A stretch of DNA of 64,000 bases from an uncultured Collinsella sp. (GCA_902492935.1 CABUNJ010000003.1:42578-106577), one strand, 5' to 3'; shown: positions 53,472 to 63,140, counted from the stretch's first letter. Notes: a model not told the origin generated them from the letters alone. Program-made: numbers and translations.

Positions 53472-53545
53472 GCCCGGGGCTTACCCTTTCCCGCCCGCTC
53501 ACGCGCTTCGCGAGGGCCGCGTTCGGGAAAGGGTAAGCCCCGGGC
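53472..53545 (+). terminator. 22-bp perfect palindrome after the hydratase gene
   Basis: GCCCGGGGCTTACCCTTTCC-CG (53472-53493) pairs fully with 53524-53545 around a 30-base loop that has its own GCG/CGC stem. No T run follows. Confidence 0.7.
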
Positions 53546-53602
53546 TACATTTCTGCGTTCTCGTTGGGTCTTGAGGGACGCTAATAAATAGACTTGCTTG
53601 AT

Positions 53603-53634
53603 GCCGCCTCTGTTATCGGGGCGGCTTCTTTTTG
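53603..53634 (+). terminator. hairpin with T run
   Basis: GCCGCC-tctgttatcggg-GCGGC followed by TTCTTTTTG. Confidence 0.7.
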
Positions 53635-53640
53635 TTGAAA

Positions 53641-53675
53641 ACCACCACAAAGGGGGCAGGCACCTTTGTGGTGGT
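53641..53675. repeat. family B hairpin, copy 2
   Basis: ACCACCACAAAGG / CCTTTGTGGTGGT, loop GGGCAGGCA (the complement orientation of the loop in copies 3 and 4). Confidence 0.88.
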
Positions 53676-53728
53676 GGGGACGAGCTCGATGCTGTTGTGA
53701 TCGTTGAGCGGCATGTTAATGGGCGGCT

Positions 53729-54397
53729 CTACAGAATTTCATCTGGGCTGGCGGGTTTGGTTGTTTTGGGGATGCCGAGTTTGGATGACGCGAAATCGTC
53801 AACATTGTCCTTAATTCCGTCTTTGGTGTAGACAGTGACCATATAGGTGCTGTGTCCGAATTCGCCCTTGTCGCGTGTTGCCCAGGCATCCCAGTAGGCG
53901 GCCCCGTTTCGCCCTTTGATTTTTCCGACACGGCGGAGTTCTGTTCGCTTTAATTTCTGGTTGCTATAGATGGTTCGACCGGCCTCCTCGGTGAGCCCGC
54001 ACTGTCCAAGCATTTTGTCGAGGACTTGGTTCATGTGGCGCTCATCGGTGCTTGGTGCGTAGTCGTAGGCGAGGGTGATGAAGTCGAGTGGCTGGTCGTC
54101 GATTAGATAGTTTAGCGTCTGAGGTCCAAGGCAGAAATAGGGGGAGCATCCGTCGATCTGACCGAGCAGTGGCAACTTTGACTGCCAACTTCCGGTGGGA
54201 ATTCCATCTTCGTAAAACACGCCGCGACAGATAAAGGAGAGCGAGGTGGCACGCGAGCCGGCGTCGACCATTCCGCATAAATCGAAGGGCGAGGTGATAC
54301 CAAGGGAAAAGGGCGTGATGACGATAAGGAAGAGCATCACGATGGGTATGGCGAGAATGGCGATGACGTTGCGACCGGTGGAATGAGGCGGCTTCAT
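53729..54397 (-). CDS. membrane-anchored protein, unknown
   Basis: A 222-residue protein with one N-terminal membrane helix (about 12-35; NVIAILAIPIVMLFLIVITP) and an extracytoplasmic part with two Cys pairs (CGMV, ICRG, GCSPYFCLG). Not recognised. ATG 54397 follows GAGGAG. A family B hairpin stands on each side of it. GC is lower than in neighbours, which hints at acquisition. Confidence 0.7.
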   Translation of the reverse strand: MKPPHSTGRNVIAILAIPIVMLFLIVITPFSLGITSPFDLCGMVDAGSRATSLSFICRGVFYEDGIPTGSWQSKLPLLGQIDGCSPYFCLGPQTLNYLIDDQPLDFITLAYDYAPSTDERHMNQVLDKMLGQCGLTEEAGRTIYSNQKLKRTELRRVGKIKGRNGAAYWDAWATRDKGEFGHSTYMVTVYTKDGIKDNVDDFASSKLGIPKTTKPASPDEIL

Positions 54398-54507
54398 ATG
54401 CGCTCCTCGAGACAAAGATCTGTTGAGGATAGGCAGAAATGGATATGTTCAGAGAGCAATTCAAGTTTAATCTCATTGCGCGAGATGGTCGACCGTTAGC
54501 GTCGAAA

Positions 54508-54542
54508 ACCACCACAAAGGTGCCTGTCCCCTTTGTGGTGGT
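54508..54542. repeat. family B hairpin, copy 3
   Basis: ACCACCACAAAGG / CCTTTGTGGTGGT around TGCCTGTCC. Between the two divergent membrane-anchored genes. Confidence 0.9.
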
Positions 54543-54631
54543 GAGGAGCGCGCGGCTTCTTTTGGTAATAGTGTTAGCTGGCGGTATCATTAGTGCAGGT
54601 GGCGAAGGTTTGCATTGTGGGGTGTTTTGCC

Positions 54632-55303
54632 GTGAGCCGTTCTGCCCGTATTGGATTGATTGTCTTGGCGCTTGCGATCGCTGTGGTTGGCGCGGGCGCT
54701 GTCGGTATGGCATTTCTACCTGCTGCGGTGACGGAGCCGGTGGTCAAGCCTGTGACTCAATCTGTCGAACTTCTGACCGGCGACGACAAGCCCGAGACCA
54801 TTACCGTTGATTTTGATGAGCAGCCGGCTGTGCTGGGTATTAGCAATTATCCGCGTATTCAGCTTGGGGCCATGCGCTATACCACGGATACAAGCCTGAT
54901 CGATAGGGCGTCCGAGCTACTCAAGGGCAAAACATTTAAGCGTTGGTACGGATATGCGTCCTATCGGGCAAAAGCGAACGACATGGTTGGCGGATGCCAC
55001 TCGTCCATCGAGCTGGACACTGCAAACGGCGCAAAGTTATGTGATGTCTCGTACGATCCGGGCTACGAGGGCAATGAGGGTCCGGGCATCTACATCATGG
55101 ACGGCGATGTCGCCTATGTCATGGAGGGCGACGAGACCGAGCTCAACGATTTTATGGGTCAGTGTATCCAAGATGCCTATAAACAGACCTGCTTGCCTGA
55201 CCCGCAGACTGCACGCGATAGTGGGTCTGCCCGTACATGGCTGTTCGAGGATGAGATGCCCTGGACCGTCGAATCGGGAAGTACGGGTTCGGCGAAGGAG
55301 TAG
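54632..55303 (+). CDS. membrane-anchored protein, unknown
   Basis: About 223 residues: short basic start (SRSARIG), one membrane helix (about 6-28), then a soluble extracytoplasmic domain with acidic patches and two or three Cys. Not recognised, and not clearly homologous to the divergent gene at 53729. The start is unsure: GTG 54632 gives the usual basic-helix N-terminus; GTG 54593 is possible. It ends just before family B copy 4. Confidence 0.65.
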   Translation: MSRSARIGLIVLALAIAVVGAGAVGMAFLPAAVTEPVVKPVTQSVELLTGDDKPETITVDFDEQPAVLGISNYPRIQLGAMRYTTDTSLIDRASELLKGKTFKRWYGYASYRAKANDMVGGCHSSIELDTANGAKLCDVSYDPGYEGNEGPGIYIMDGDVAYVMEGDETELNDFMGQCIQDAYKQTCLPDPQTARDSGSARTWLFEDEMPWTVESGSTGSAKE

Positions 55304-55311
55304 AAACCGCG

Positions 55312-55346
55312 ACCACCACAAAGGTGCCTGTCCTCTTTGTGGTGGT
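55312..55346. repeat. family B hairpin, copy 4
   Basis: ACCACCACAAAG / CTTTGTGGTGGT with GTGCCTGTCCT in the loop; eight bases after the stop codon of the gene before. Confidence 0.9.
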
Positions 55347-55355
55347 TTTCGGTCT

Positions 55356-55412
55356 GTCTCGATCTGTAACATCTTGGCCGCTAAAAGTGGGCCTGGTGTT
55401 ACAGATTTAGAT
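55356..55412. repeat. family C palindrome, copy 3
   Basis: 57 bp with arms GTCTCGATCTGTAACA and TGTTACAGATTTAGAT. Confidence 0.88.
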
Positions 55413-55436
55413 TTTTGATCCGGGTGTTTTCTGTTC

Positions 55437-55494
55437 GTCTCGATTTGTAACAGATAGAGCTCTATTTGCTGACTAGATGTTACAGATTTAGATA
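55437..55494. repeat. family C palindrome, copy 4
   Basis: 58 bp; arms GTCTCGATTTGTAACA and TGTTACAGATTTAGATA; begins 81 bases after copy 3. Confidence 0.88.
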
Positions 55495-55515
55495 AACGGG
55501 TGCGCTGGTCATTTC

Positions 55516-55572
55516 ATCTCGATCTGTAACATCTAGAGCCATAAACAGCCGCTAGATGTTACAGATTGAGAT
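55516..55572. repeat. family C palindrome, copy 5
   Basis: 57 bp; arms continue inward through TCTAG / CTAGA, giving about 20 pairs; begins 79 bases after copy 4. Confidence 0.88.
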
Positions 55573-55633
55573 AGTAAGGGGACGAGGCCGTAGCGGGTGA
55601 GCGCACCTGCTCCCTATCCATCAATCACTCAGA

Positions 55634-55660
55634 AAATCTTATATATAGAGACTTAGATTT
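55634..55660 (+). promoter_or_regulatory. HspR-type operator of clpB
   Basis: AAATCTTATAT - 5 bases - GACTTAGATTT, identical in both blocks and spacing to the site before dnaK. TATATA inside may be the -10 box. Confidence 0.65.
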
Positions 55661-55749
55661 GTGTATAAGATCGCGCAAAGCTGGCAACAATACTTCTCGA
55701 ACAACGTGAAGCCGCCCCGTAGGGCGGCCGCCCCAAGAGAGGTGATTCC

Positions 55750-58377
55750 ATGAGAATCGATAAGCTAGCAATGACGTCGCGCGAGGCGCTGCAGACCGCC
55801 ATGAGCACGGCTGCCGACGCGCAGGCCGGCGCGGTGGAGCCGATTCACCTGCTGTCCGCCCTGCTTGGTGCCGGCGAGCGCAATATCTCCGTGATCATCG
55901 AGCGCATCGGTGCCGACCCGGCCCAGCTTGCACGCTCCACACAAGATGCCATCGACCATGCGCCCAAGGTGTCGGGCGAGGGTCAGCAGATGGGCCTGTC
56001 CAACGAGCTCGTCCGCGTCATCGAAAAGGCCGAGAAGAAGGCCACCAAGATGGGCGACAGCTTTGTGGTGACCGAGCATCTGCTGATGGCACTTGCCGAG
56101 GACAAGGGTGAGGCGGGTCGCGTGCTGCGCGACGCCGGCGTCACCAAGGAGCGCATCGAGCAAGTCTACGAGGAACTGCGCGGCGATGACCGCGTGACGT
56201 CTGCCGAGGACAAGACGCAGTTTGAGGCGCTGGAGCAGTACGGTCGCAACATCTGCGACCTCGCCCGCGCCGGCAAGCTCGACCCGGTCATCGGCCGTAC
56301 CGATGAGATTCGCCGCACCATCCAGGTCCTGTCCCGCCGCACCAAGAACAACCCTGTGCTCATCGGCGAGCCGGGCGTCGGCAAGACAGCCATCGTCGAG
56401 GGCATCGCCCAGCGTATCGTGGCCGGCGACGTGCCGAGCACGCTGCGCGATCGCGACCTCATCGAGCTCGACATGAGCGCGCTGGTCGCCGGTGCCAAGT
56501 ACCGTGGTGAGTTCGAGGACCGCTTGAAGGCTGTACTCAAGGAAGTCCAAAAGGCGCAAGGCAAGGTCATCCTGTTCATCGATGAGCTCCACACCATCGT
56601 GGGCGCGGGTGCCACCGAGGGCTCTATGGACGCCGGCAACATCCTGAAGCCGGCGCTTGCCCGTGGCGACCTGCACGCGATCGGCGCGACCACGCTCGAC
56701 GAATACCGCAAGTACATTGAGAAGGACGCGGCGCTCGCCCGTCGTTTCCAGACCGTGATGGTCAGCGAGCCTACCGTCGAGGACACCATCTCGATCCTGC
56801 GTGGCCTTAAGGAGAAGTATGAGATCTTCCACGGCGTGCACATCACCGATAGCGCACTCGTGGCCGCCGCCGATCTCTCCGATCGCTACATCGCCGATCG
56901 CTTCCTGCCCGACAAGGCCATTGACCTGGTCGATGAGGCTGCAAGCCGTCTGCGCATGGAACTCGACAGCATGCCGGTCGAGATCGATGCCACCACGCGT
57001 CAGCTCACTCAGCTGCAGATTGAGGAACAGGCGCTCATGAAGGAGACCGACGACGCCTCCAAGGAGCGTCTGGAGGCCCTGCGCCAGGAGATTGCCGAGG
57101 TCCAAGAAAAGCTCAACGTGCAAAAGGCCGGTTGGCTCAACCAAAAGAACGCCATCGACCACGTGCAGGAGCTTAAGGGCCAGCTTGACGAGGCCAAGAG
57201 CGAAGAGGAGCGCGCGACGCGCAACGGCGACCTGGGCCGTGCGTCCGAGCTGCGCTACTCTGTGATTCCGGGTCTGCAGCAGCAGATTCAGGATGCCGAG
57301 GCCGCGCTCGAGGCGCAAAAGCAGCAGGACGGCGAGGGCCTCAACGAGCAGGTGACCTCCGATGAGATCGCTGAGGTCGTGAGCGCTTGGACCGGCGTGC
57401 CCGTCTCCAAGATGATGCAGGGCGAGCTCGACAAGCTGAAGGGCTTGGAGGGCGAGCTGCATAAGCGCGTCATCGGCCAGGACGAGGCGGTCTCCGCTGT
57501 CGCCGCAGCCGTGCGTCGCAGCCGTGCGGGCCTCTCCGATCCGGACAAGCCCATCGGCAGCTTCTTCTTCCTGGGCCCCACCGGCGTGGGCAAGACCGAG
57601 CTCGCCAAGGCGCTTGCCGAGTGCCTGTTCGATGACGAGCGTGCGCTCGTGCGTATCGACATGTCCGAGTACATGGAGAAGTTCAGCGTCCAACGTCTGA
57701 TCGGTGCGCCTCCGGGATACGTTGGCTACGACGAGGGCGGCCAGCTCACCGAGGCCGTGCGCCGTCGTCCGTACTCCGTGATCTTGCTCGACGAGATGGA
57801 GAAGGCCCATCCGGATGTCTTTAACGTGCTGCTGCAGGTGCTCGACGACGGTCGCCTGACCGACGGTCAGGGTCGCCAAGTGTCCTTCAAGAACACGATC
57901 ATCATCATGACATCTAACGTAGGCTCCAAGGCTATCGCCGAGCTTTCGGGCAAGGATGAGGAGGAGATGCGCCATCAGGTCGATGCGGCCATGGCTCAGA
58001 CCTTCCGCCCCGAGTTCCTCAACCGTATCGACGATATCGTGGTGTTCCATCCGCTTGGCATGGCGCAGATCGAGAAGATCGTCGACATCCAGCTCGCCGA
58101 CGTCCGCGCACGTCTGGCCAAGGAGCGCATGACGCTTACCATCACCCCGGCGGCCAAGCAGATGCTCGCCGTGGGCGGCCTGGACCCGGTCTTTGGCGCC
58201 CGTCCGCTCAAGCGTCTGGTTCAGCGCGAGGTCGTGGATGCCATCGCTGCCGCTATCATCGACGGCAGGGTGCGCGAGGGCGATCAGGTGACGGTCGATG
58301 CCGACAAGGACGGCGGCTTTACCGTCGTGTGCGACAACACGCCGACGGCCACCTACGAGGTCCCAGACGCCGAGTAG
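55750..58377 (+). CDS. clpB: disaggregase ClpB
   Basis: An 875-residue Hsp100. N domain (about 1-150); first AAA module with Walker [14 protein letters not shown] and Walker [11 protein letters not shown]; ClpB-type middle coiled coil (about 410-525); second AAA module with [16 protein letters not shown], the pore loop GYVGYDEGG and [11 protein letters not shown]. It pulls proteins out of aggregates with DnaK. SD AAGAGAGGTG. Single gene with its own operator and terminator. Confidence 0.98.
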   Translation: MRIDKLAMTSREALQTAMSTAADAQAGAVEPIHLLSALLGAGERNISVIIERIGADPAQLARSTQDAIDHAPKVSGEGQQMGLSNELVRVIEKAEKKATKMGDSFVVTEHLLMALAEDKGEAGRVLRDAGVTKERIEQVYEELRGDDRVTSAEDKTQFEALEQYGRNICDLARAGKLDPVIGRTDEIRRTIQVLSRRTKNNPVLIGEPGVGKTAIVEGIAQRIVAGDVPSTLRDRDLIELDMSALVAGAKYRGEFEDRLKAVLKEVQKAQGKVILFIDELHTIVGAGATEGSMDAGNILKPALARGDLHAIGATTLDEYRKYIEKDAALARRFQTVMVSEPTVEDTISILRGLKEKYEIFHGVHITDSALVAAADLSDRYIADRFLPDKAIDLVDEAASRLRMELDSMPVEIDATTRQLTQLQIEEQALMKETDDASKERLEALRQEIAEVQEKLNVQKAGWLNQKNAIDHVQELKGQLDEAKSEEERATRNGDLGRASELRYSVIPGLQQQIQDAEAALEAQKQQDGEGLNEQVTSDEIAEVVSAWTGVPVSKMMQGELDKLKGLEGELHKRVIGQDEAVSAVAAAVRRSRAGLSDPDKPIGSFFFLGPTGVGKTELAKALAECLFDDERALVRIDMSEYMEKFSVQRLIGAPPGYVGYDEGGQLTEAVRRRPYSVILLDEMEKAHPDVFNVLLQVLDDGRLTDGQGRQVSFKNTIIIMTSNVGSKAIAELSGKDEEEMRHQVDAAMAQTFRPEFLNRIDDIVVFHPLGMAQIEKIVDIQLADVRARLAKERMTLTITPAAKQMLAVGGLDPVFGARPLKRLVQREVVDAIAAAIIDGRVREGDQVTVDADKDGGFTVVCDNTPTATYEVPDAE

Positions 58378-58420
58378 ATTTTGGGACCGGCTTTAAAACC
58401 GCCCCTCATCGCAAAACGCC

Positions 58421-58457
58421 AAGGGCGGCGGATCCAATTGGATCCGCCGCCCTTTTC
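58421..58457 (+). terminator. terminator of clpB
   Basis: AAGGGCGGCGGATCC-AATT-GGATCCGCCGCCCTT, fully self-complementary, then TTC. Confidence 0.85.
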
Positions 58458-58506
58458 GTGCGACAATCGATGATGTTGAACGGATGCGATGCAAGGAGAT
58501 GCGCAG

Positions 58507-58701
58507 ATGACAGACAAGAACAAGACGAACACGCCGGCGACCGATGCCGCACCCGCCGCACCCAAGCCTGCGCCTAAGCCGGCACCCAAGCCGCGCGACC
58601 CCTACATCCGTGCCGAGAACGAGGATGACGACGGCTACGATCCCTACAGCGACCGCCGCCCCGAGCGCGGGCCGCTGTTCGAAGCCGACCCCTGGCGCTA
58701 G
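58507..58701 (+). CDS. small disordered Pro/Ala/Lys-rich protein
   Basis: A 64-residue protein with a PKPAPKPAPKPRD tract and an acidic, Tyr/Arg-rich end (EDDDGYDPYSDRR, FEADPWR). Nothing folded is evident. AAGGAG precedes ATG 58507 at eight bases. Function unknown; the SD and codon use argue that it is translated. Confidence 0.6.
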   Translation: MTDKNKTNTPATDAAPAAPKPAPKPAPKPRDPYIRAENEDDDGYDPYSDRRPERGPLFEADPWR

Positions 58702-58734
58702 TTGCATCAAGTAGCTAATTTGGCGATGATTTTC

Positions 58735-58765
58735 TGGGACGGGGTAGTCAAAAAGTCCCGTCCCC
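58735..58765. terminator. hairpin after the small gene
   Basis: TGGGACGGG pairs with CCCGTCCCA around a loop of 13 bases. The phrase GGGACGGGG also occurs after the nucleoside hydrolase gene. Confidence 0.55.
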
Positions 58766-58879
58766 AATCGACTGTCCAGGGAGTCGCATTCGAGCTTGGT
58801 TGTCCTCTCAGCCACTCGGCATCCTTCGAGCAGTAATAGTGAAAAAACTTGCTTAAGTGTTAATCAAGCAAGATATTAT

Positions 58880-58933
58880 CTTGCTCTCTAATTAATCAAG
58901 AATCGCTATAATTTTGATTAGATAGAGAGCAAG
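58880..58933 (+). promoter_or_regulatory. palindromic operator over the promoter of the ATPase gene
   Basis: CTTGCTCTCTAATTAATCAA (58880-58899) pairs with TTGATTAGATAGAGAGCAAG (58914-58933) with one mismatch; TATAAT lies in the loop. A smaller AGCAAGATA / TATCTTGCT palindrome stands just before it. AT-rich islet in a GC-rich region. Confidence 0.65.
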
Positions 58934-58944
58934 ATTGGAGAATC

Positions 58945-60297
58945 ATGGCATTCAACGACTTGATCGCCCAGAAAATAAAGGACTTTGAACAGCAAGGGGT
59001 TCCGCAGGTCTTTGAGCGAGACCTAGATCTAGGAAACCCACAGGAGCCAAAGCGCGACAACATCGTAAATGTGATTGTGGGGGCCCGCCGTTGTGGAAAG
59101 ACGTATCGCTTGTATCAGGAGATGCGGCGGCTTCAGAGCCGGGGCGTCGAGCTTGACCGGATGCTTTACTTCAATTTTGAGGATGAGCGCTTGCGCCCGT
59201 ATGAGCCATCGCTGCTGGCGGACGTGCTCGACACGTTCTATGCGCTGTATCCTGCTGCTCGAACCGAGGGCGCTTACATTTTCTTTGACGAGATCCAAGA
59301 AATTCCCGAATGGGGTGCGTTTCTGCGGCGTGTAGTCGATACGGAGAAAGCGACCGTCTATGTGACGGGATCTTCTTCTAAGATGCTGTCCTCGGAACTT
59401 AAGAGCGAGTTCAGGGGTCGTTCTCTTGTGCGAGAGCTTTTTCCGTTGAGTTTTTCGGAATACGTTCGATATAAGACGGGGAGCGTTCCCGAGCCAGATG
59501 CGACCTTTTCCCCGAGCGATGCGGCGCTGCTTCGACATCATCTGATCGGGTATCTTGAACAAGGGGGATTCATCGCGACACTTGAGCAGACGCCTGCAGA
59601 CGCGATTCAGCTGCTACAGGAATATGCTTCGCGAACGGTCGCCATGGACGTCGTTGAACGTTACGACGTCAAGAACCCTCGCCTGGCATCGCTGTTCTTG
59701 ACGCGGTGTATGGCATCTTCGGGACGAGAGCTGTCAGTGAACAAAGTGTACAACGAGTTCAAGAGCAGACAGATATCCGTCAGTCGAAATACGCTCAGCG
59801 ACTTACTTGAGTATTACGAGGACGCCTACCTGCTGTTTTCGGTGCCGGAGTTCACGCGTTCGCTTGCAAATAATACGCGGTCTGCGTCTAAGGTCTACGC
59901 CGTCGATCCTGCGATGTTCGGAGCGTTCTCCCCCGCATCGGCATTGGATCATGGTCAGAGGCTCGAGACCGCGGTGTTCAATGCGCTCAGAAGAAGGACC
60001 CCCGCCGTGCGGCCCGGTTCGGTTTGCCGCCTGCTGATTAAAGATAAGAATAAAAGCCATGAGGTGGACTTTGTGGCTGGGGATGCACTGCTCATGCAGG
60101 CTTACGGCCTGATTCAGGTAAGTGTGGATATGACAAGCGAGAAAACGCGCGAGCGCGAAATTGCCGCGCTCGATGCCGCGATGGCCCAGTTTGATCTTGG
60201 CGAGTCGGTAATCGTTACCATGGATGAGCAGGCCGATATTCCATGCAAACACGGCGTGGTACATGCTGTGCCCGCATGGAAGTGGCTCCTTTCCTAA
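58945..60297 (+). CDS. AAA_14 / DUF4143 ATPase
   Basis: A 450-residue ATPase: Walker A VGARRCGKTY (about 43-52), Walker B IFFDEIQEIPEW, sensor TGSSSKML, then the DUF4143 region that ends in a PD-(D/E)xK-like fold (EVDFVAGD). Proteins of this kind are common in gut anaerobes, often singly and variably present; their role is not settled. SD TTGGAG. The promoter palindrome suggests tight repression. Confidence 0.9.
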   Translation: MAFNDLIAQKIKDFEQQGVPQVFERDLDLGNPQEPKRDNIVNVIVGARRCGKTYRLYQEMRRLQSRGVELDRMLYFNFEDERLRPYEPSLLADVLDTFYALYPAARTEGAYIFFDEIQEIPEWGAFLRRVVDTEKATVYVTGSSSKMLSSELKSEFRGRSLVRELFPLSFSEYVRYKTGSVPEPDATFSPSDAALLRHHLIGYLEQGGFIATLEQTPADAIQLLQEYASRTVAMDVVERYDVKNPRLASLFLTRCMASSGRELSVNKVYNEFKSRQISVSRNTLSDLLEYYEDAYLLFSVPEFTRSLANNTRSASKVYAVDPAMFGAFSPASALDHGQRLETAVFNALRRRTPAVRPGSVCRLLIKDKNKSHEVDFVAGDALLMQAYGLIQVSVDMTSEKTREREIAALDAAMAQFDLGESVIVTMDEQADIPCKHGVVHAVPAWKWLLS

Positions 60298-60341
60298 TCG
60301 TCTATGGATTTGCGAGGCCAGGACTCAGGTGTCATGGTCCG

Positions 60342-61838
60342 CTAGTCCTGGGCCTTGATGCTCGGCAGGAGAATCTGGGCGAGATAGTCGGTCTCGAGTT
60401 TGGTGGCAGCGTCGGCCTTGCCGTCTTTGCCGACCAGTACGTTCTTGATCTGGCTATAGGTATAGCGGTTGCCGGTCGTTAGCTCGACAAGCTCAACTGC
60501 AGTGTCCATGGGGTAGGTCGACACGGGATTCTGGGTGCGCCCGTTGATAGTCTGGGGCACCACGTACGGATAGACGGGGCCGCTGGCATAGACGGTATAA
60601 CCGTTGCCTAGGCTGACCGTGCCCAAAACCGTATCGCCGTCATCGGGCGTAAAGGTCTCGCCATCGCGCACGGCGACGAGCGTCACGAGCGGCGTATTGG
60701 CGTCGTCGCCCAGATAGATGCATAGCGTGCTGCCATTCTGCCAAGTCTCGACCTTGCCGTACCACTCGACGGGAATATCGAGCTGGTAGAGGTCAGTTGC
60801 CTTGTGGCGAGCGTCAGCATCACGGGATGCCTGTGCCTTTTGCGCGCTCACGGCATTGACGGCGGCGTCGCGCCGCGCGATTGCTGCCTGCTGGAGCACT
60901 TTGGCAGCCGCGGCGGAGCTCGCACCGCCCTCTTCGGCATACTTGGCGGCGGCATCGATCTGGTCGTCAGTCACCGTGTCGGCCGAAGGCACCTTGAGCT
61001 TAAAGGTGGCCTGGGCACTTAAATCCTGTTCATCGCTCTTAACGGTGACCTGCGTCTTGGTGGTCGGGACGGTATAGATGGTGCCGTCGGCCGCGATGGG
61101 GGAGGCGGCGATGGAGAGCGTGTAATCGCCGGGCAGCAGTTTGATGCCGCGGCCGTGCTCGTCAACATAGAGCGTTTCGCTCACGGAGGAGCCGTCAGAA
61201 TCCTGACCGCTCACCTGTACGGGAATCTTGGAGCCAGTGGAACAGTCGAGGACCGCGGCATGCACGCCAATCTGCACTGACATCATCGTGTGGGCATTGG
61301 CGGCGACAGTGGCAGCCTGCTCTTGCTGATATCCGTTCCAGGCAGCATAGCCTGCACCGCCGGCGACGAGCGCGACGGCCACGACGCCGGCGACCATCAG
61401 ATTGCGGCGCTTGGGCGACATCTTGCGATGGCGAACCTCGGCCTCGCGTGCCGAGGGAACGGACGGCAGGGGAATATCGCCCATGGCGATGGTCTCGTCC
61501 ACGGCTGGTGCGGAACCCAGGCCAGGAAGCTCGCGGGTCAGCGAATCCTCGGCCGGTAAGCTGTCGAGCAGGACGGTTTCCTCGCCTGTGTCGGATTCGG
61601 GCTGGTTGCCGGCCTCGCTTTCGGTGTCTTCGTGATCTGCCTCATCCTCGGCAGGCTCAACGCCGTCTGCATCCTGATCATCGGACTGCGCTTTGGCTTC
61701 CGGCTCATCCTGCACATCAACGCCCGAATCGTCAAACGCAATCTCGGTCAGCGCGATCCGGTCAAGGCTCTCCAGGGCTTCGGCACATGCTTCCGCATCC
61801 TGGGCCGCATCCTCGCGGCCATACGTCTCATCGCTCAT
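60342..61838 (-). CDS. membrane protein with long acidic cytosolic tail, unknown
   Basis: A 498-residue protein. Residues about 1-145 are acidic and disordered; one membrane helix (about 150-172; VAGVVAVALVAGGAGYAAW) leads to an outer part with a beta domain (about 180-290), a helical Ala-rich stretch (about 295-340) and a C-terminal beta domain (about 345-498). Inside-out anchoring like that of GRAM-positive envelope sensors is suggested but no family is recognised. ATG 61838 has GGGGG-TAT spacing of four to eight bases. Confidence 0.75.
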   Translation of the reverse strand: MSDETYGREDAAQDAEACAEALESLDRIALTEIAFDDSGVDVQDEPEAKAQSDDQDADGVEPAEDEADHEDTESEAGNQPESDTGEETVLLDSLPAEDSLTRELPGLGSAPAVDETIAMGDIPLPSVPSAREAEVRHRKMSPKRRNLMVAGVVAVALVAGGAGYAAWNGYQQEQAATVAANAHTMMSVQIGVHAAVLDCSTGSKIPVQVSGQDSDGSSVSETLYVDEHGRGIKLLPGDYTLSIAASPIAADGTIYTVPTTKTQVTVKSDEQDLSAQATFKLKVPSADTVTDDQIDAAAKYAEEGGASSAAAAKVLQQAAIARRDAAVNAVSAQKAQASRDADARHKATDLYQLDIPVEWYGKVETWQNGSTLCIYLGDDANTPLVTLVAVRDGETFTPDDGDTVLGTVSLGNGYTVYASGPVYPYVVPQTINGRTQNPVSTYPMDTAVELVELTTGNRYTYSQIKNVLVGKDGKADAATKLETDYLAQILLPSIKAQD

Positions 61839-61959
61839 ATATCCCCCAATGCAATATCGGCTCAACACTGTACCCAAAAATGGAGCCATATAAAGCGCAT
61901 ACGAAATATAAGATCCGATTTAACCTGAGCGCATCGTTCGGCCGCATCCTCGCAACAAC

Positions 61960-62000
61960 AAAAAGCCCCCGGAAAGCGGACAAATCGCTTTCCGGGGGCA
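61960..62000 (-). terminator. terminator of the DUF5692 gene
   Basis: GCCCCCGGAAAGCG pairs with CGCTTTCCGGGGGC; on the minus strand it is followed by five T. Confidence 0.9.
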
Positions 62001-62069
62001 TGCGATACGTTGCATTGCGCGGAGTCGGCCAGGCGGCTTCACATTCAAGCGGCGTTTGCGCCAGGCACG

Positions 62070-63077
62070 TTACTCAGCGTGCGCGTAATCAACCTTGGCG
62101 CGGCGAGCGGTAGCCTTCTCCCAATCGCTGGTGCCCTCAAAGACATCCTGCTTGTAGGGATTGCGGCCGAGCTTCTTGGCGCGGTAGGCGATGTAGGTGA
62201 TCGCGGCGACGTTGGCGACCAGTGCGGCGATCGAGACCGCGGTAGCGGCGCCGGGGTCGAGCGTGGAGTGGGTCACAAAGATGGACTCCTCCTGGAAATA
62301 CGGGAATACCTGGGCAAACATGCACCAAATAGCCAGCGTAAAGGCGCGGTTCTGGATCCAGCCGCCCTTGTTCCAGATAAAGGCGGCGACGGTGGGCGCC
62401 AACAGCAGCGCAAAGCCGCAGAACCAGGAGTGGGTGGGCAGGCAGTTGTAGGTGTAGCAGAAGTTCCAGATATCGTAGGCGATGATGTAGACCCAGGTCA
62501 TATCGGGCCACAGCATGTCGGTCTTGTCCTCGGAGGCGTAGACGCTCCACCAACCGGTCATGCAGAAGATGTTGATGAGACCGGCGATGCCGTTGAACAC
62601 GTTGTTCCAGCCGGCCAGCTGCGTGACACCTTCGGAGGTGACCCAGGTGGACTCGCCCAGGACAAAGAAGTGATAGGCGCTCTCGAAGTCGGACACGACG
62701 GCGATCATGATGTTGATGGCGACGATCACAAACGGCCATGCGCGGAACCAATGCGCCTTGCCGATCTTGCCCCACTGGTACTTAATGGCAATGAAGCCCC
62801 AGCAACCGGCCAGCGCTGCGTATACCTTGGCGTAGTGGAACCAGCTGTTCTGGTACACATGGGTGGGGTTGGCGAGCGCCCACTCGGCGCCCTGCGAGAC
62901 GCCGATGGCGATGGCGACGCAGTAGATGGTCATGGCCAGCGGAGCCACGCCAAAGATGATGGCCGCGCCCAGCTTGGTGCGGCGGCCGACCTCGTTGAGC
63001 ACGATCAGGCCAATAAAGACCATGGCCCAGCCGGCCCAGTGGATAAGGGTATCGCTACCCCAAACATCGAACAGCAT
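62070..63077 (-). CDS. DUF5692 multi-pass membrane protein
   Basis: A 335-residue protein with about nine membrane helices, rich in Trp and aromatic residues (NSWFHYAKVYAALAG, WPFVIVAINIMIAVVSDFES). It fits the DUF5692 family. In gut Firmicutes and Coriobacteriia such proteins commonly sit beside a TetR regulator, as here, and transport is suspected but unproven. SD AAAGGAG. The last Cys/Trp-rich loop (YNCLPTHSWFCG) may face outside. Confidence 0.85.
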   Translation of the reverse strand: MLFDVWGSDTLIHWAGWAMVFIGLIVLNEVGRRTKLGAAIIFGVAPLAMTIYCVAIAIGVSQGAEWALANPTHVYQNSWFHYAKVYAALAGCWGFIAIKYQWGKIGKAHWFRAWPFVIVAINIMIAVVSDFESAYHFFVLGESTWVTSEGVTQLAGWNNVFNGIAGLINIFCMTGWWSVYASEDKTDMLWPDMTWVYIIAYDIWNFCYTYNCLPTHSWFCGFALLLAPTVAAFIWNKGGWIQNRAFTLAIWCMFAQVFPYFQEESIFVTHSTLDPGAATAVSIAALVANVAAITYIAYRAKKLGRNPYKQDVFEGTSDWEKATARRAKVDYAHAE

Positions 63078-63140
63078 GCTGCTCTCCTTTCACACGCCCG
63101 CGGCCCCTCTTCTGATCGCGGACAGTTTGGCCAAATGTCG

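Noticed and set aside
55765..58050. A 761-codon frame opposite clpB
   Set aside because: clpB is certain; the opposite frame has no recognisable motif.
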